Counted from the stretch's first letter, positions 19,520 through 28,505 are shown. The stretch: DNA of 64,000 bases from Algoriphagus boritolerans DSM 17298 = JCM 18970 (GCF_900108085.1 NZ_FNVR01000002.1:62001-126000), one strand, 5' to 3'. Made by a program: numbers and translations. Notes: generated by a model from the letters alone, not told the origin.

Positions 19520-20077
19520 ATGGAAATTAAAGAATTCAAGTATTCCGCAAATTTTTGCGAGGAAAATATCTGGCACCTGTGCAAGAACCCAGCCTTGGCT
19601 GATTTTTCCAAAAAAGTGCTCATCGTCTCTAACAGCTCCAGTTATTGTCCTTTTAGATTTCATAAATCCATCAACAATCATGAGATCGTTTGGTGGAATT
19701 ACCATGTGATCTTATTGGCATCACAGGAAGGATCTACCTTGGTATATGATTTCGATTCCTCCCTACCTGTGCCCACCTCAGGGATGGAATATATGGAACT
19801 GACTTTTGGAGGTATAGAAGATTTGAACCCTGAACAATCTCCCTGTTTCAAAGCAATAGATGCCAGAGATTACCTGAATTCCTTTGTGTCAGACAGAAGT
19901 CATATGAAGGATTCGGAAGGGAATTGGCTTTCAAATCCACCCAATTGGCCGCTCATTGGCAAAAATGGGGATTTACCATTGCCTGCATTAATGGATTTTA
20001 CACAATCCAGCAGCGAGCGAATTTTCTCCTTGGGAGAAATGATGGCTTTGGTCGCTTTACTCAGCATCCCAAATTGA
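19520..20077 (+). CDS. protein N-terminal glutamine amidohydrolase (NTAQ1-like)
   Basis: 185 aa cytoplasmic protein. The papain-like Cys-His-Asp triad of the N-terminal Gln amidase family is visible: C13 in NFCEENIW, H62 in WNYHVILL and D77 in VYDFDS. The family signature SDRSHMKDSEGNW is also present. Spacing (49 and 15) closely matches the eukaryotic enzyme. The family deamidates N-terminal Gln to Glu, creating an N-degron residue. The ATG at 19520 places C13 at the usual N-terminal position; an ATG at 19472 would lie upstream of the TACTTTTG promoter-like element at 19505-19512. An antisense frame at 19355-19705 is a shadow. Confidence 0.85.
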   Translation: MEIKEFKYSANFCEENIWHLCKNPALADFSKKVLIVSNSSSYCPFRFHKSINNHEIVWWNYHVILLASQEGSTLVYDFDSSLPVPTSGMEYMELTFGGIEDLNPEQSPCFKAIDARDYLNSFVSDRSHMKDSEGNWLSNPPNWPLIGKNGDLPLPALMDFTQSSSERIFSLGEMMALVALLSIPN

Positions 20078-20229
20078 TTTGAAGGATTGGAAATCAGCGA
20101 TTTGCAGGTTTCCTGACCTGTTTGATTGAATTTCCTTAAAGGGACTAGACATCTCAAACTGCAGATGGACATAAGTAAGGAATAATCCAACTGAAGCGAA
20201 AGAAGGTTTTATTTAATGGATAATAGGCC

Positions 20230-20237
20230 TAAATTTG
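20230..20237 (+). promoter_or_regulatory. -7 promoter element of accD
   Basis: TAAATTTG, 38 bp before the accD ATG, matches TAnnTTTG. The -33 region (TTTT) is a weak match. The remaining 150 bp between the NTAQ1-like gene and accD show nothing else. Confidence 0.45.
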
Positions 20238-20274
20238 CGTCCTTTAACTTGTCAAAATGTTGATCTAATTCTCT

Positions 20275-21117
20275 ATGGCTTGGTTTAAAAGAAAAGATAA
20301 AGGCATCAAAACTTCTACCGCTGAAAAGAAAGATGCTCCCGATGGGCTTTGGTTTAAGACACCAAACGGAAATATTATTCATACCAGAGAGCTCAAAAAC
20401 AATGCGTTCGTCTGTCCTGATGATGATTTTCATGTGAAAATCGGTTCCAAAGAATATTTTGAGATTCTTTTTGACAACAATAAATTCACCGAGCTTGACC
20501 CAAACATGAAGTCTGGTGATCCATTGAATTTCTCCGATACCAAGCCTTATTCCTCCAGAATTGAGGAAACAATTAAGAAAACCGAGTTGAATGATGCTGT
20601 TCGGACGGCCCATGGCAAAATGAATGGATTGGAGATTGTCATAGCCTGTATGGACTTCAATTTCATCGGAGGATCAATGGGTTCGGTGGTAGGAGAAAAA
20701 ATCGCCCGGGCAATAGATTACTCGCTGAAGCATAAAGTCCCATTCTTGATGATTTCCAAATCCGGCGGTGCCAGAATGATGGAGGCAGGTTTTTCTTTGA
20801 TGCAAATGGCAAAAACCTCAGCTAAGCTAGCGCTTCTGGATCAAGCTGCCGTACCTTATATATCACTCATGACTGATCCGACCACAGGGGGTGTGACCGC
20901 ATCTTACGCCATGTTGGGGGATTTTAACATAGCTGAGCCGGAAGCACTCATCGGTTTTGCGGGTCCAAGGGTGATCAGAGAGACTATCGGTAAAGATTTG
21001 CCAAAGGGTTTCCAAAGTTCAGAGTTTGTGTTGGAACACGGATTTCTGGATTTCATCATCGATCGCCGACAGTTGAAATCGCGATTGACCACTTTGCTAA
21101 ACCTCCTGAACAATTAA
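20275..21117 (+). CDS. accD: acetyl-CoA carboxylase carboxyltransferase subunit beta
   Basis: Carboxyltransferase beta half of acetyl-CoA carboxylase, the first step of fatty-acid synthesis. 280 aa with the crotonase fold and motifs [41 protein letters not shown] and GFAGPRVI. The N-terminal zinc ribbon is degenerate: where four Cys are expected only C47 remains ([10 protein letters not shown] and [12 protein letters not shown]). The same loss occurs in related Bacteroidota (recollection). accA and accBC are not in the window. Confidence 0.95.
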   Translation: MAWFKRKDKGIKTSTAEKKDAPDGLWFKTPNGNIIHTRELKNNAFVCPDDDFHVKIGSKEYFEILFDNNKFTELDPNMKSGDPLNFSDTKPYSSRIEETIKKTELNDAVRTAHGKMNGLEIVIACMDFNFIGGSMGSVVGEKIARAIDYSLKHKVPFLMISKSGGARMMEAGFSLMQMAKTSAKLALLDQAAVPYISLMTDPTTGGVTASYAMLGDFNIAEPEALIGFAGPRVIRETIGKDLPKGFQSSEFVLEHGFLDFIIDRRQLKSRLTTLLNLLNN

Positions 21118-21194
21118 TCAGTTATCTCATCAAATTACATCCACTTTCAAGCCAAATTTGAACACGTATTTGGCCAGTTTTCTGGATTAATAAA

Positions 21195-21202
21195 TATATT
21201 TG
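21195..21202 (+). promoter_or_regulatory. -7 promoter element of nqrF
   Basis: TATATTTG, 50 bp before the nqrF ATG. A TTTG at 21169-21172 is 22 bp upstream, slightly long for the consensus. Confidence 0.45.
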
Positions 21203-21251
21203 TGCACCCTTAAGGGGTTCAATCCATACGAATAAATAAAACCAAGATTTC

Positions 21252-22553
21252 ATGGGTTCTGTAATTATTACTTCCATTGTAGCGTTTACCATCATTATTC
21301 TGCTACTGGTATTTATTCTCCTCTTCGCACAGTCAAAGCTGGTGAACTCCGGAGATGTGAAGATCATTATTAATGGAGACGAGAGTAATCCAATCATCGC
21401 CTCTGCAGGTTCAAGCTTGCTTTCTACCTTGGGAGGTCAAAAGATTTTTCTTCCCTCTGCCTGCGGTGGAGGAGGTACCTGTGCCATGTGTAAGTGCGTC
21501 GTAGAAGATGGGGGAGGAGATGTGCTTCCAACTGAAGTCGGTCACCTAAGCCGGGCTGAGCAGCAGGGAAAAGTCAGACTTGCCTGTCAAGTGAAGGTAA
21601 AGCAGGACATGAAAATCCGCGTGCCTGAAGAAATCTTTGGTATTAAAAAGTGGGATTGTGAAGTTGTCTCAAATTACAACGTTTCCACGTTCATCAAAGA
21701 ATTCAAAGTGAAATTGCCTGAGGGAGAAACACTCCACTTTGAACCAGGGGGATACATTCAGATAGATGTCCCAGCCATTACGGTGGATTTTAAGGGTATG
21801 GACATTACCCCACATCCTGACTTGGGTCACCCTGCTGATGTCTACAGGAGTGATTGGGATAAATTCGGGCTTTGGAGCTTAGTCATGAAAAATGACGAGC
21901 CCCTGTTCCGGGCATATTCGATGGCCAATCACCCCGCAGAAGGTAATATTGTCATGTTAACTATCCGAATTGCGACTCCGCCTTGGGATCGTGCAAATAA
22001 CAGATGGATGGATGTGAATCCGGGTGTTTGTTCTTCTTACGTATTCAGTAGAAAGCCAGGGGATGTCGTGACTATTTCAGGTCCATACGGTGAATTCCAC
22101 ATCAATCCAACCGAAAGAGAGATGATCTACATCGGTGGTGGAGCGGGAATGGCACCGTTGCGTTCGCACATTTTTCATCTTTTCCATACCGAAAAAACTA
22201 CCCGCAAAGTATCTTATTGGTATGGAGGTAGATCTAAAAAAGAACTTTTCTACATTCCCCAATTTAGAGATATAGAAAAAAAATTCCCCAACTTCCAATT
22301 CTATGTCGCGTTATCAGAACCGCTTCCTGAAGATAACTGGAAAGTGAAAGCTTCGCTCGACGGGGACGGGGACGGCTATTTGGGATTCATTCATCAGGTG
22401 ATGTATGACAATTACCTCAAAAATCATCCCGAGCCAGATGAAATCGAATATTACCTCTGCGGTCCTCCATTGATGAACGCGGCAATTTTGAAGCTTCTCG
22501 ATGATTTGGGAATTCCAAAGGAAAATATCCGCTTCGATGATTTCGGAGGATAA
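21252..22553 (+). CDS. nqrF: Na+-translocating NADH:quinone reductase subunit F
   Basis: NADH-oxidising subunit that passes electrons from FAD through a 2Fe-2S cluster into the Na+-pumping complex. 433 aa: one N-terminal membrane helix (about 5-28), 2Fe-2S domain with [10 protein letters not shown] and a distal Cys (LACQV), FAD domain with [12 protein letters not shown] domain with [13 protein letters not shown] and CGPPLMNAA. An Asp/Gly triple repeat (DGDGDG) lies in the loop before YLGFIHQV. Monocistronic here: nqrA-E are not adjacent, unlike the usual nqrABCDEF operon. Confidence 0.95.
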   Translation: MGSVIITSIVAFTIIILLLVFILLFAQSKLVNSGDVKIIINGDESNPIIASAGSSLLSTLGGQKIFLPSACGGGGTCAMCKCVVEDGGGDVLPTEVGHLSRAEQQGKVRLACQVKVKQDMKIRVPEEIFGIKKWDCEVVSNYNVSTFIKEFKVKLPEGETLHFEPGGYIQIDVPAITVDFKGMDITPHPDLGHPADVYRSDWDKFGLWSLVMKNDEPLFRAYSMANHPAEGNIVMLTIRIATPPWDRANNRWMDVNPGVCSSYVFSRKPGDVVTISGPYGEFHINPTEREMIYIGGGAGMAPLRSHIFHLFHTEKTTRKVSYWYGGRSKKELFYIPQFRDIEKKFPNFQFYVALSEPLPEDNWKVKASLDGDGDGYLGFIHQVMYDNYLKNHPEPDEIEYYLCGPPLMNAAILKLLDDLGIPKENIRFDDFGG

Positions 22554-22564
22554 AATTTAAAATA

Positions 22565-22587
22565 ATCCCGCCTCGGCGGGATTTTTT
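22565..22587 (+). terminator. intrinsic terminator of nqrF
   Basis: Stem ATCCCGC / GCGGGAT with a short CTCG loop, followed by TTTTT. It begins about 10 bp after the nqrF stop codon. Confidence 0.85.
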
Positions 22588-22633
22588 AGTTTAGTACCAT
22601 TTTTGATTATTTTTAAAATCACAACCCCACCCT

Positions 22634-23785
22634 ATGAACATTCAAACCTTTTTTGAGCCTATCGCTGATTTTCTTCAGGAGAAAAAATACCCGGAAAACT
22701 CTTTTTACAATCAAATTCATGTCCATGGTGAAAATTTCCCCGACCTCAAGGGCATGCAAATCGCCTTGGTTGGGATCAAAGAAAACCGGGGAGCAAAACA
22801 GTCAGAAAGTATTGAAAGGGGAAGTTCTGAAATCCGTGAAAAGCTCTATTTCCTCAAAAAAAGCCTTGTGCCTTATCGGATAGCCGATTTGGGTGATTTG
22901 ATATCCGGTGCCACATTGAATGACACCTATCAGAATATCCGCCAAGTCGGAGAGGCCCTGATGAAGCAACAAATTTTGCCTGTTTTTTTCGGAGGATCAC
23001 ATGATTTGGACTATGGACAATACTTGTCCTATCAAAAAATGAAAAAACTGGTTAGTTTGGTGACAATCGACGCAAAAGTCGATATGGAGGAGCTGGGTCC
23101 CGAAGACGACCGGCATACCCAAGAGATCGTTCTCCATCAACCAAATTTCCTGTTTTCTTATACCCATTTGGCATATCAAAGCTTCCTGGTCGATCCTACG
23201 CTTATCAATGTAATGGAAAAGCTCTACTTTGACCATGTCAGATTGGGTCAGGTAAGGGATAATTTCAAAGAGACCGAGCCATTGATAAGAGATGCTGATT
23301 TGTTGAGTTTTGATCTATGTGCCATACAATCCGCTGATGCACCGGGTGCAGTGGATGCTCAGCCTTTTGGCTTGACCTCCGAGGAGGCTTGCCAGATATT
23401 TTGGTTTGCCGGAATGAATGAAAAGTTGAGCTCCATTGGTCTGTATGGCTATGATCCTTATTACGATGATGCGAATAACAAGTCTGCCAAAGTCGCGGCG
23501 GTGATGATTTGGTATTTTATTGAGGGATTTTACTCAAGAAAAGACAGTCTTTCTTTCAAAAGTGCGGATTACATCAAATACACCGTTTCATTGGATACTA
23601 AGCCCAATGCATTGGTTTTTTATAAAAGCAAACGAAGCGGAAAATGGTGGATGGAAATTCCGCACAACGAAACAAATCGATTTGATCGCGTGAGTACTGT
23701 ACCCTGTAGCTACTCAGACTATCAATTGGCACAAAAGGGCGAAATTCCTGAGCGTTGGATCAATGCACAGATTAAGTTGTTCTGA
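22634..23785 (+). CDS. ureohydrolase (arginase/agmatinase) family protein with altered active site
   Basis: 383 aa, cytoplasmic. The fold is recognised by the order of motif equivalents: GGSHDLDYGQ in place of GGDHS, VTIDAKVDM in place of DAHxD, and LLSFDLCAI in place of SFDxDxxDP. Several manganese ligands are therefore substituted (DAH to DAK, second D of SFDxD to C). It may be a non-catalytic homologue or have different chemistry. Such proteins in Bacteroidota are often annotated formimidoylglutamase. It overlaps the next gene by one base (TGATG). Confidence 0.75.
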   Translation: MNIQTFFEPIADFLQEKKYPENSFYNQIHVHGENFPDLKGMQIALVGIKENRGAKQSESIERGSSEIREKLYFLKKSLVPYRIADLGDLISGATLNDTYQNIRQVGEALMKQQILPVFFGGSHDLDYGQYLSYQKMKKLVSLVTIDAKVDMEELGPEDDRHTQEIVLHQPNFLFSYTHLAYQSFLVDPTLINVMEKLYFDHVRLGQVRDNFKETEPLIRDADLLSFDLCAIQSADAPGAVDAQPFGLTSEEACQIFWFAGMNEKLSSIGLYGYDPYYDDANNKSAKVAAVMIWYFIEGFYSRKDSLSFKSADYIKYTVSLDTKPNALVFYKSKRSGKWWMEIPHNETNRFDRVSTVPCSYSDYQLAQKGEIPERWINAQIKLF

Positions 23786-24012
23786 TGAAGCACTATACCA
23801 AGCAACAACTTGCGCTGAGAAATGGGCAAGACCGACCTGAAATTTGGGTAGCTTACAAAGGGATCATTTATGACGTGTCGATTTCCAAGCTTTGGAAAAA
23901 AGGGATGCACTATGAGCATTGGGCAGGACAGGATCTTACCGATGAACTCGCAGATGCCCCTCACACCGAAAAAGTGTTTGAAAAGTTTATGGCCATTGGT
24001 CAACTTACCTGA
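23785..24012 (+). CDS. cytochrome b5-like haem/steroid-binding domain protein
   Basis: 75 aa, single domain. The pattern Y-T-x-x-x-L at the N-terminus, IWVAYKGIIYDVS, then GMHYEHWAGQDLT and APHTEKVF matches bacterial cyt-b5-like domains, with His residues in the expected ligand regions. The start overlaps the preceding stop by one base, and the kinase gene starts 2 bp after its stop, so co-translation is likely. Ligand (haem or other) is not certain. Confidence 0.75.
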   Translation: MKHYTKQQLALRNGQDRPEIWVAYKGIIYDVSISKLWKKGMHYEHWAGQDLTDELADAPHTEKVFEKFMAIGQLT

Positions 24013-24013
24013 T

Positions 24014-24856
24014 ATGATATTAATTGCAGACAGCGGTTCCAGTAAGACAGACTGGAGGGTCATCCATCACGACGGAAAAATCAGTCAACATCGTGGAGTA
24101 GGTTTCAATCCCTATTACATGACTTCGGAGGAGATGGCAATTCAGATGCGGAACGATTTCCTGGTAAATCTCGAAACGGAAATCGAGGAGATTTACTTCT
24201 ATGGAGCAGGATGTTCTTCTTCTGAACGTAAAGCCGAAGTTTCAAGTGCCCTTGAGACTATTTTTCATCATGCCCAAATCCAGGTAGATCATGATTTGGC
24301 AGCTGCGGCGCATGCCACATGCGGGCATCACTCCGGGATCGCGTGTATCTTGGGCACCGGCTCCAATAGCTGTGATTACGATGGCAAAGAGATCATTGCC
24401 ACGCGCCCGGCGGCCGGCTATATTTTGGGCGATGAAGGTGGAGGCTGCTATGTGGGAAGGCAGTTTTTGATGGATTTTATTCACGAAGAAATGCCGGATA
24501 AAATCCGAAAAGCCGCTATTGATCGGTTTCATATCACCCAGAATATCATTCAGGATCATGTTTACCGACAGCCTTTCCCCAGTCGGTATATGGCAAGTTT
24601 TTGCCGGTTTATTACAGAAAATAAAGCTGATCCTTATTGCTATGGATTGTTTTACAACTCGTTTATGGACTTCTTTAAAAAGCATATTTTTAAGTATCAG
24701 GATTATCGGAATAAGCCTGTAAACTTTGTCGGGTCTATTGCCTATTACAACAGTGATATCTTGAGAAAAGCTGCGGCGGATGCCGGAATAAGTGTAAATA
24801 TGATCATCGAGAGCCCCATCGCAGGACTGACACTTTACCACCAAGAACTACTATGA
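24014..24856 (+). CDS. BadF/BadG-type amino-sugar kinase (GlcNAc/MurNAc kinase-like)
   Basis: 280 aa ASKHA-fold kinase. Phosphate-1 motif ADSGSSKTDWRV at the N-terminus, GTGSNSCDYDG in the middle and GYILGDEGGGCYVG next to it are the signature of the N-acetylglucosamine/N-acetylmuramic acid kinase group. The ATG at 24014 directly follows the cyt-b5-like gene. An extension to 23870 is read-through in another frame of that gene. It overlaps murQ by 4 bp (ATGA), which points to MurNAc or muropeptide sugar recycling. Confidence 0.85.
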   Translation: MILIADSGSSKTDWRVIHHDGKISQHRGVGFNPYYMTSEEMAIQMRNDFLVNLETEIEEIYFYGAGCSSSERKAEVSSALETIFHHAQIQVDHDLAAAAHATCGHHSGIACILGTGSNSCDYDGKEIIATRPAAGYILGDEGGGCYVGRQFLMDFIHEEMPDKIRKAAIDRFHITQNIIQDHVYRQPFPSRYMASFCRFITENKADPYCYGLFYNSFMDFFKKHIFKYQDYRNKPVNFVGSIAYYNSDILRKAAADAGISVNMIIESPIAGLTLYHQELL

Positions 24857-25668
24857 CGAAGGTCACCGAAAGCAGCTCCAATTATGAGAATCTGGAGAAA
24901 ATGGGAACTACCGAGCTTCTTCAAAACATCAATGCAGAAGACCATAAAGTAGCTCCTGCCGTAAAAGATAAAATTCCTGTGATCGCTGCACTGGTCGATC
25001 AGATCGTTCCCAGGATGAGGGAAGGAGGAAGATTATTCTATATCGGAGCGGGAACTAGTGGCAGGCTGGGAATTTTGGATGCTTCTGAGTGTCCGCCAAC
25101 TTATGGGGTTCCCCATGACTGGGTAATAGGATTTATTGCTGGTGGAGATGCTGCCATTCGTAAAGCAGTGGAAAACGCCGAGGATGATCCCGAGATGGCC
25201 TGGAAGGATATTCAGGAATACGGATTCTCTGAGTTGGATACGGTAATTGGAATTGCAGCCTCCGGTTCGACCCCTTATGTCATCGGAGGGGTCAAAACTG
25301 CCCGTCAGAAGGGTTTGCTTACCGCCTGCATCACATGCAACACCGATTCTCTATTGGCAAGAGAAGTAGCACACCCCATCGAAGTAGTAGTAGGTCCGGA
25401 GTTTGTCACGGGCAGTACACGCATGAAATCCGGAACCGCCCAAAAGCTGGTATTGAATATGATTTCTACCACGGTCATGATAAAGCTCGGCCGGGTGAAA
25501 GGCAATAAGATGGTCGATATGCAACTCTCCAATGCCAAATTGGTGGATCGCGGGACCAAAATGATCATGGAAGCCACAGGTGTGGATTACCAAACTGCCA
25601 ATGATTTATTGCTTTCCCAAGGCTCAGTTCGCAAGGCAACAGAATATTATTACAAAAGTAAAGCGTAA
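24853..25668 (+). CDS. murQ: N-acetylmuramic acid 6-phosphate etherase
   Basis: Cleaves the lactyl ether of MurNAc-6-phosphate to GlcNAc-6-phosphate plus lactate in cell-wall recycling. 271 aa SIS-domain protein with GAGTSGRLGILDASECPPT, IGIAASGSTPYVIGG and the family signature TGSTRMKSGTAQKLVLNM. Slightly shorter than the E. coli enzyme (298 aa). Coupled by a 4-bp overlap to the upstream kinase, which plausibly supplies its substrate. Confidence 0.95.
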   Translation: MTKVTESSSNYENLEKMGTTELLQNINAEDHKVAPAVKDKIPVIAALVDQIVPRMREGGRLFYIGAGTSGRLGILDASECPPTYGVPHDWVIGFIAGGDAAIRKAVENAEDDPEMAWKDIQEYGFSELDTVIGIAASGSTPYVIGGVKTARQKGLLTACITCNTDSLLAREVAHPIEVVVGPEFVTGSTRMKSGTAQKLVLNMISTTVMIKLGRVKGNKMVDMQLSNAKLVDRGTKMIMEATGVDYQTANDLLLSQGSVRKATEYYYKSKA

Positions 25669-25716
25669 TCCTTAAGAATATTTCGGGAAGCATACTGAAT
25701 ATCAACACTTAGGGTG

Positions 25717-25724
25717 TATCTTTG
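25717..25724 (+). promoter_or_regulatory. -7 promoter element of the rluB-like gene
   Basis: TATCTTTG, flanked by GGGTG and CACCC, giving a small GC-rich inverted repeat around the element (25712-25729). It lies 71 bp before the chosen ATG. Confidence 0.45.
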
Positions 25725-25795
25725 CACCCCGAATGGGCGTTTCAGCTTTGACACCCTATTCTTCACAACAAACTACAGCAGTGATGCTGCATACT

Positions 25796-27463
25796 ATGAA
25801 AAAAAACAACTCAAGAAAGCCGTTTTTTAACGACGAGCGCAAAGATTCCGGTGCGCCAAGATCATCCGGAAAATCAGATTTTTCATCAAGCGGATCCCGC
25901 TTCGATAAAGGAGAGGGTGAATTTTCCTCAAAAGGGAAATTCTTCGGAAAGAAGGAAGACTCATACAGTAAGCCTTCCTATGGAAAAAGAGACGATTCCA
26001 AGCCATCTTACGGTAAAAGGGACGATTCTTTTAGCAAACCGTCATATGGAAAGCGGGATGATTCCAAGCCTTCCTATGGTAAAAAAGAGGATTCCTATGG
26101 AAAGAAATCCTTTGGTAAAAAGCCTGATTACAAATCGTCCTTTGGTGACAAGCCGAAAGGAAGATTTTTTAATTCTGAGGAAAAGAGCGGAGAAAAGTCA
26201 AGTTATGGAAAGTCGTATGGTGCGGGAGATTCCGAAAGGAAGTCATTTGGGGAAAAGCGATTTGACAAAGGCGAGGGATTCAAAAAGAAGTTTGAGAAAA
26301 AAGACGGAGCAGACTATCCCAAGAAATCTTTTGGCGATAAGCCAGGCAGATTCAAAAAAGAAGGTTTTACAGGAAAGAAATTCGAAAAACGTGACCAATC
26401 TGATTCTCCTAAGAAGACTTACGGTGATAAATTAGACCGCTTTCCAAAACGGGATTCGGACTCCAAGGATTTTGGAAACGAATCCAAACCAAGAACAGAA
26501 AAGCCTTTCTTCAAAAAGGATTTTTCTGAAGATCAGACTCCAAAAGAACATGGAGAGCGACTGGTCTACAAAGGAAGAGGACGTGACCAAAAGCCTGTTT
26601 TTGCACCGGAAAAACCCAAATTCAACGAGGAAAAACCAGCTGAGAAGCGAGGCTTTGGAAAAAACCGACCCAATCGTCAGGAACTGGATATCGAAAGACC
26701 GGATTACAATTTCGATGCCCTACCCGCCAGAAAGGTAAAAGGCAAGGAAGAAACCGATTCACTTCGGTTGAATAAATACATTTCAAACTCAGGCATCTGT
26801 GGACGAAGAGAAGCCGATGATCTGATTGCCAAAGGCTTGATTTCCGTCAATGGTCAGGTGATCACTGAGATGGGTTACAAAGTCAAGAAATCGGATCGGG
26901 TAATCTATCAAGGCAAGAAAATCAATCCCGAAAAGCCGGTTTACCTGTTGCTGAACAAACCCAAAGATTTCATCACTACGACAGATGATCCGATGGAGCG
27001 TAAGACTGTGATGAACTTAGTGGGGAATGCCTGTGAGGAGCGCATTTTTCCTGTGGGTAGACTGGATAGAAATACGACTGGGCTGCTACTGTTTACCAAT
27101 GACGGTGAATTGACTGCCAAGCTATCACATCCTTCCAATGAAGTGAAAAAGATCTATCAGGTGACTTTGGACAAGCCTCTGACTCAAAATCATGAACTGG
27201 AAATCAGAGCGGGTTTGACACTCGAGGATGGTGATGTGACTGTAGATGATATGCAGGTCCTTTCCTTGGACCGGACGATTTTGGGACTGGAAATCCACAT
27301 CGGCAGAAATAGAATCGTCAGAAGACTTTTTGCTCATTTGGGCTATGAAGTCACTGCGCTGGACCGGGTAATTTATGCCGGTTTGGATAAGAAAGATCTA
27401 AAGCGGGGTCACTACCGCTTCCTTACCGAGCAGGAAGTGATTCGGTTGAAGTTCTTCACTTAA
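25796..27463 (+). CDS. rRNA pseudouridine synthase, RluB/RsuA family, with long repetitive N-terminus
   Basis: 555 aa from ATG 25796 (MKKNNSRKPF). The N-terminal about 300 residues are disordered, rich in K/S/D/G/F, with tandem units of the form KPSYGKRDDS repeated several times (about residues 55-115). An S4 domain begins near 323 (LRLNKYISNSGICGRREAD), followed by the catalytic domain with FPVGRLDRNTTGLLLFTNDG, where the Asp in RLD is the catalytic nucleophile. Modifies a uridine in rRNA. The basic tail likely binds RNA (inference). A possible upstream ATG at 25733 would give a near-leaderless mRNA. Confidence 0.88.
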   Translation: MKKNNSRKPFFNDERKDSGAPRSSGKSDFSSSGSRFDKGEGEFSSKGKFFGKKEDSYSKPSYGKRDDSKPSYGKRDDSFSKPSYGKRDDSKPSYGKKEDSYGKKSFGKKPDYKSSFGDKPKGRFFNSEEKSGEKSSYGKSYGAGDSERKSFGEKRFDKGEGFKKKFEKKDGADYPKKSFGDKPGRFKKEGFTGKKFEKRDQSDSPKKTYGDKLDRFPKRDSDSKDFGNESKPRTEKPFFKKDFSEDQTPKEHGERLVYKGRGRDQKPVFAPEKPKFNEEKPAEKRGFGKNRPNRQELDIERPDYNFDALPARKVKGKEETDSLRLNKYISNSGICGRREADDLIAKGLISVNGQVITEMGYKVKKSDRVIYQGKKINPEKPVYLLLNKPKDFITTTDDPMERKTVMNLVGNACEERIFPVGRLDRNTTGLLLFTNDGELTAKLSHPSNEVKKIYQVTLDKPLTQNHELEIRAGLTLEDGDVTVDDMQVLSLDRTILGLEIHIGRNRIVRRLFAHLGYEVTALDRVIYAGLDKKDLKRGHYRFLTEQEVIRLKFFT

Positions 27464-27470
27464 GAAGATG

Positions 27471-27497
27471 AAAGGCTCCAATTTGGAGCCTTTTTTT
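27471..27497 (+). terminator. intrinsic terminator of the rluB-like gene
   Basis: Stem AAAGGCTCCA / TGGAGCCTTT with a 3-nt loop, followed by T7 in total. It lies 8 bp after the stop, between convergent genes. Confidence 0.85.
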
Positions 27498-27529
27498 ATG
27501 ATAATTTTTGTCAATCGATTAAGTGTACG

Positions 27530-27973
27530 CTATTCGTTGGGATGCATTTTCATCCAATGATCTATCGACCATTTTCCGGAACCGTAAATTAGGAATACGA
27601 TCAAAAGAATCAATACGATCAGGGAGAGTTCAAACTCTAAATTATTCGAAACGGTAAAGAAACCCTGCTTTACATTGACCAGGAAAACTGCTACGAGAAG
27701 GATCGGGAGCTGGAAAAGGATTGCAATTCGGGTAACCAGACCCAGTGCAATCAAAATTCCACCTACCAAATGTGCAAAGGCTACGTAATGGGCGATTCCT
27801 AAATGAACAAACTGTAAGTCTGCGCGCTCCATCAATTGTAACAAGGCAGCTGTATTTGAGATAAACAGAATCCCTTTGTAAAGGATGGTGAGTCCGAGTG
27901 CGATGCGAATGATGTCAATCCAGTTGGGATGATGAGATTCCGCCCAATGTTCGATTTTAGTGATAGCGTTCAT
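27530..27973 (-). CDS. DoxX family membrane protein
   Basis: 147 aa with four hydrophobic segments (about 18-38, 55-75, 80-100, 108-130) and the DoxX-type pattern RIALGLTILYKGILFI, then HLVGGILIALGLVTRIA. Members are small inner-membrane proteins linked to quinone or redox functions; the role here is unknown. Single gene, convergent with the pseudouridine synthase. Confidence 0.75.
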   Translation of the reverse strand: MNAITKIEHWAESHHPNWIDIIRIALGLTILYKGILFISNTAALLQLMERADLQFVHLGIAHYVAFAHLVGGILIALGLVTRIAILFQLPILLVAVFLVNVKQGFFTVSNNLEFELSLIVLILLIVFLIYGSGKWSIDHWMKMHPNE

Positions 27974-28009
27974 TTTATTTTGGGTTTTGGTTCCCCATAA
28001 TTTAATAAA

Positions 28010-28321
28010 AAATGAAATAACATACTGAAAATGAGTTTAATAATAAGAGTCAGAAAGATTTGGAGACCAAGCCAAGAGGAGCTTAAACAAAGCCATTGAA
28101 TGCTTGCAGTAATTCTCTTTTTGTAAATACCCAATCCTTCTCTCCGGAGTATTTACTCTTTTGAGAAGAATGTTCAGGGGAATCAAAGTTTCCCTTTTCA
28201 ATTTAGAGATTTTTGAAAAATGAGGTTTGCTTCACTTAAGTTCTTGAATCAGAAAGAATTTTGACGACTCAGGAAGTAGATCTCGAAGAAAAAAAATGGT
28301 TGAATTAGTATCCCAAATCAC
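28010..28321 (-). pseudogene. possible decayed PIN-domain toxin (VapC-like) remnant
   Basis: On the minus strand a frame opens with GTG at 28321 and reads VIWDTNSTIFFLRDLLPES, which resembles the start of a PIN ribonuclease (hydrophobic strand then DTN). It stops after about 30 residues at a TGA. Protein-like sequence continues in other frames, including DWVFTKRELLQAFNGFV near 28090. Frameshifts and stops make it non-functional. No complete PIN active site is visible, so the family call is tentative. The plus-strand frame at 28296-28508 is a shadow. Confidence 0.3.
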
Positions 28322-28505
28322 TGTTCCCAATTTCTCAATTCAGCGATTTCTTTTTCGATTTCAGAGATTGGTATTTTTGGAAGGATGCCACTGTATTTTT
28401 CCCAATCAACGATTTGAAAGTAGGATTTTCGAGGGATCTCGATTAATTTTTTATTTACTATTCTTGAAGCTTTTTAAGGGCTTTTTTATCCAAGATGTTG
28501 ATTGT
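28318..28505 (-). pseudogene. possible decayed antitoxin-like remnant
   Basis: Minus-strand protein-like sequence, NILDKKALKKLQE then (in another frame) IEIPRKSYFQIVDWEKYSG, ends EIAELRNWEQ and a TGA that overlaps the GTG of the PIN-like remnant. The two pieces are joined by a frameshift. The overlapping stop/start is typical of antitoxin-toxin pairs. No start codon lies in the second frame. Weak evidence; no family recognised. Confidence 0.28.

Noticed and set aside
19355..19705. Minus-strand 116-aa open frame opposite the NTAQ1-like gene
   Set aside because: It is antisense to a gene with a full catalytic triad and has no recognisable protein features.
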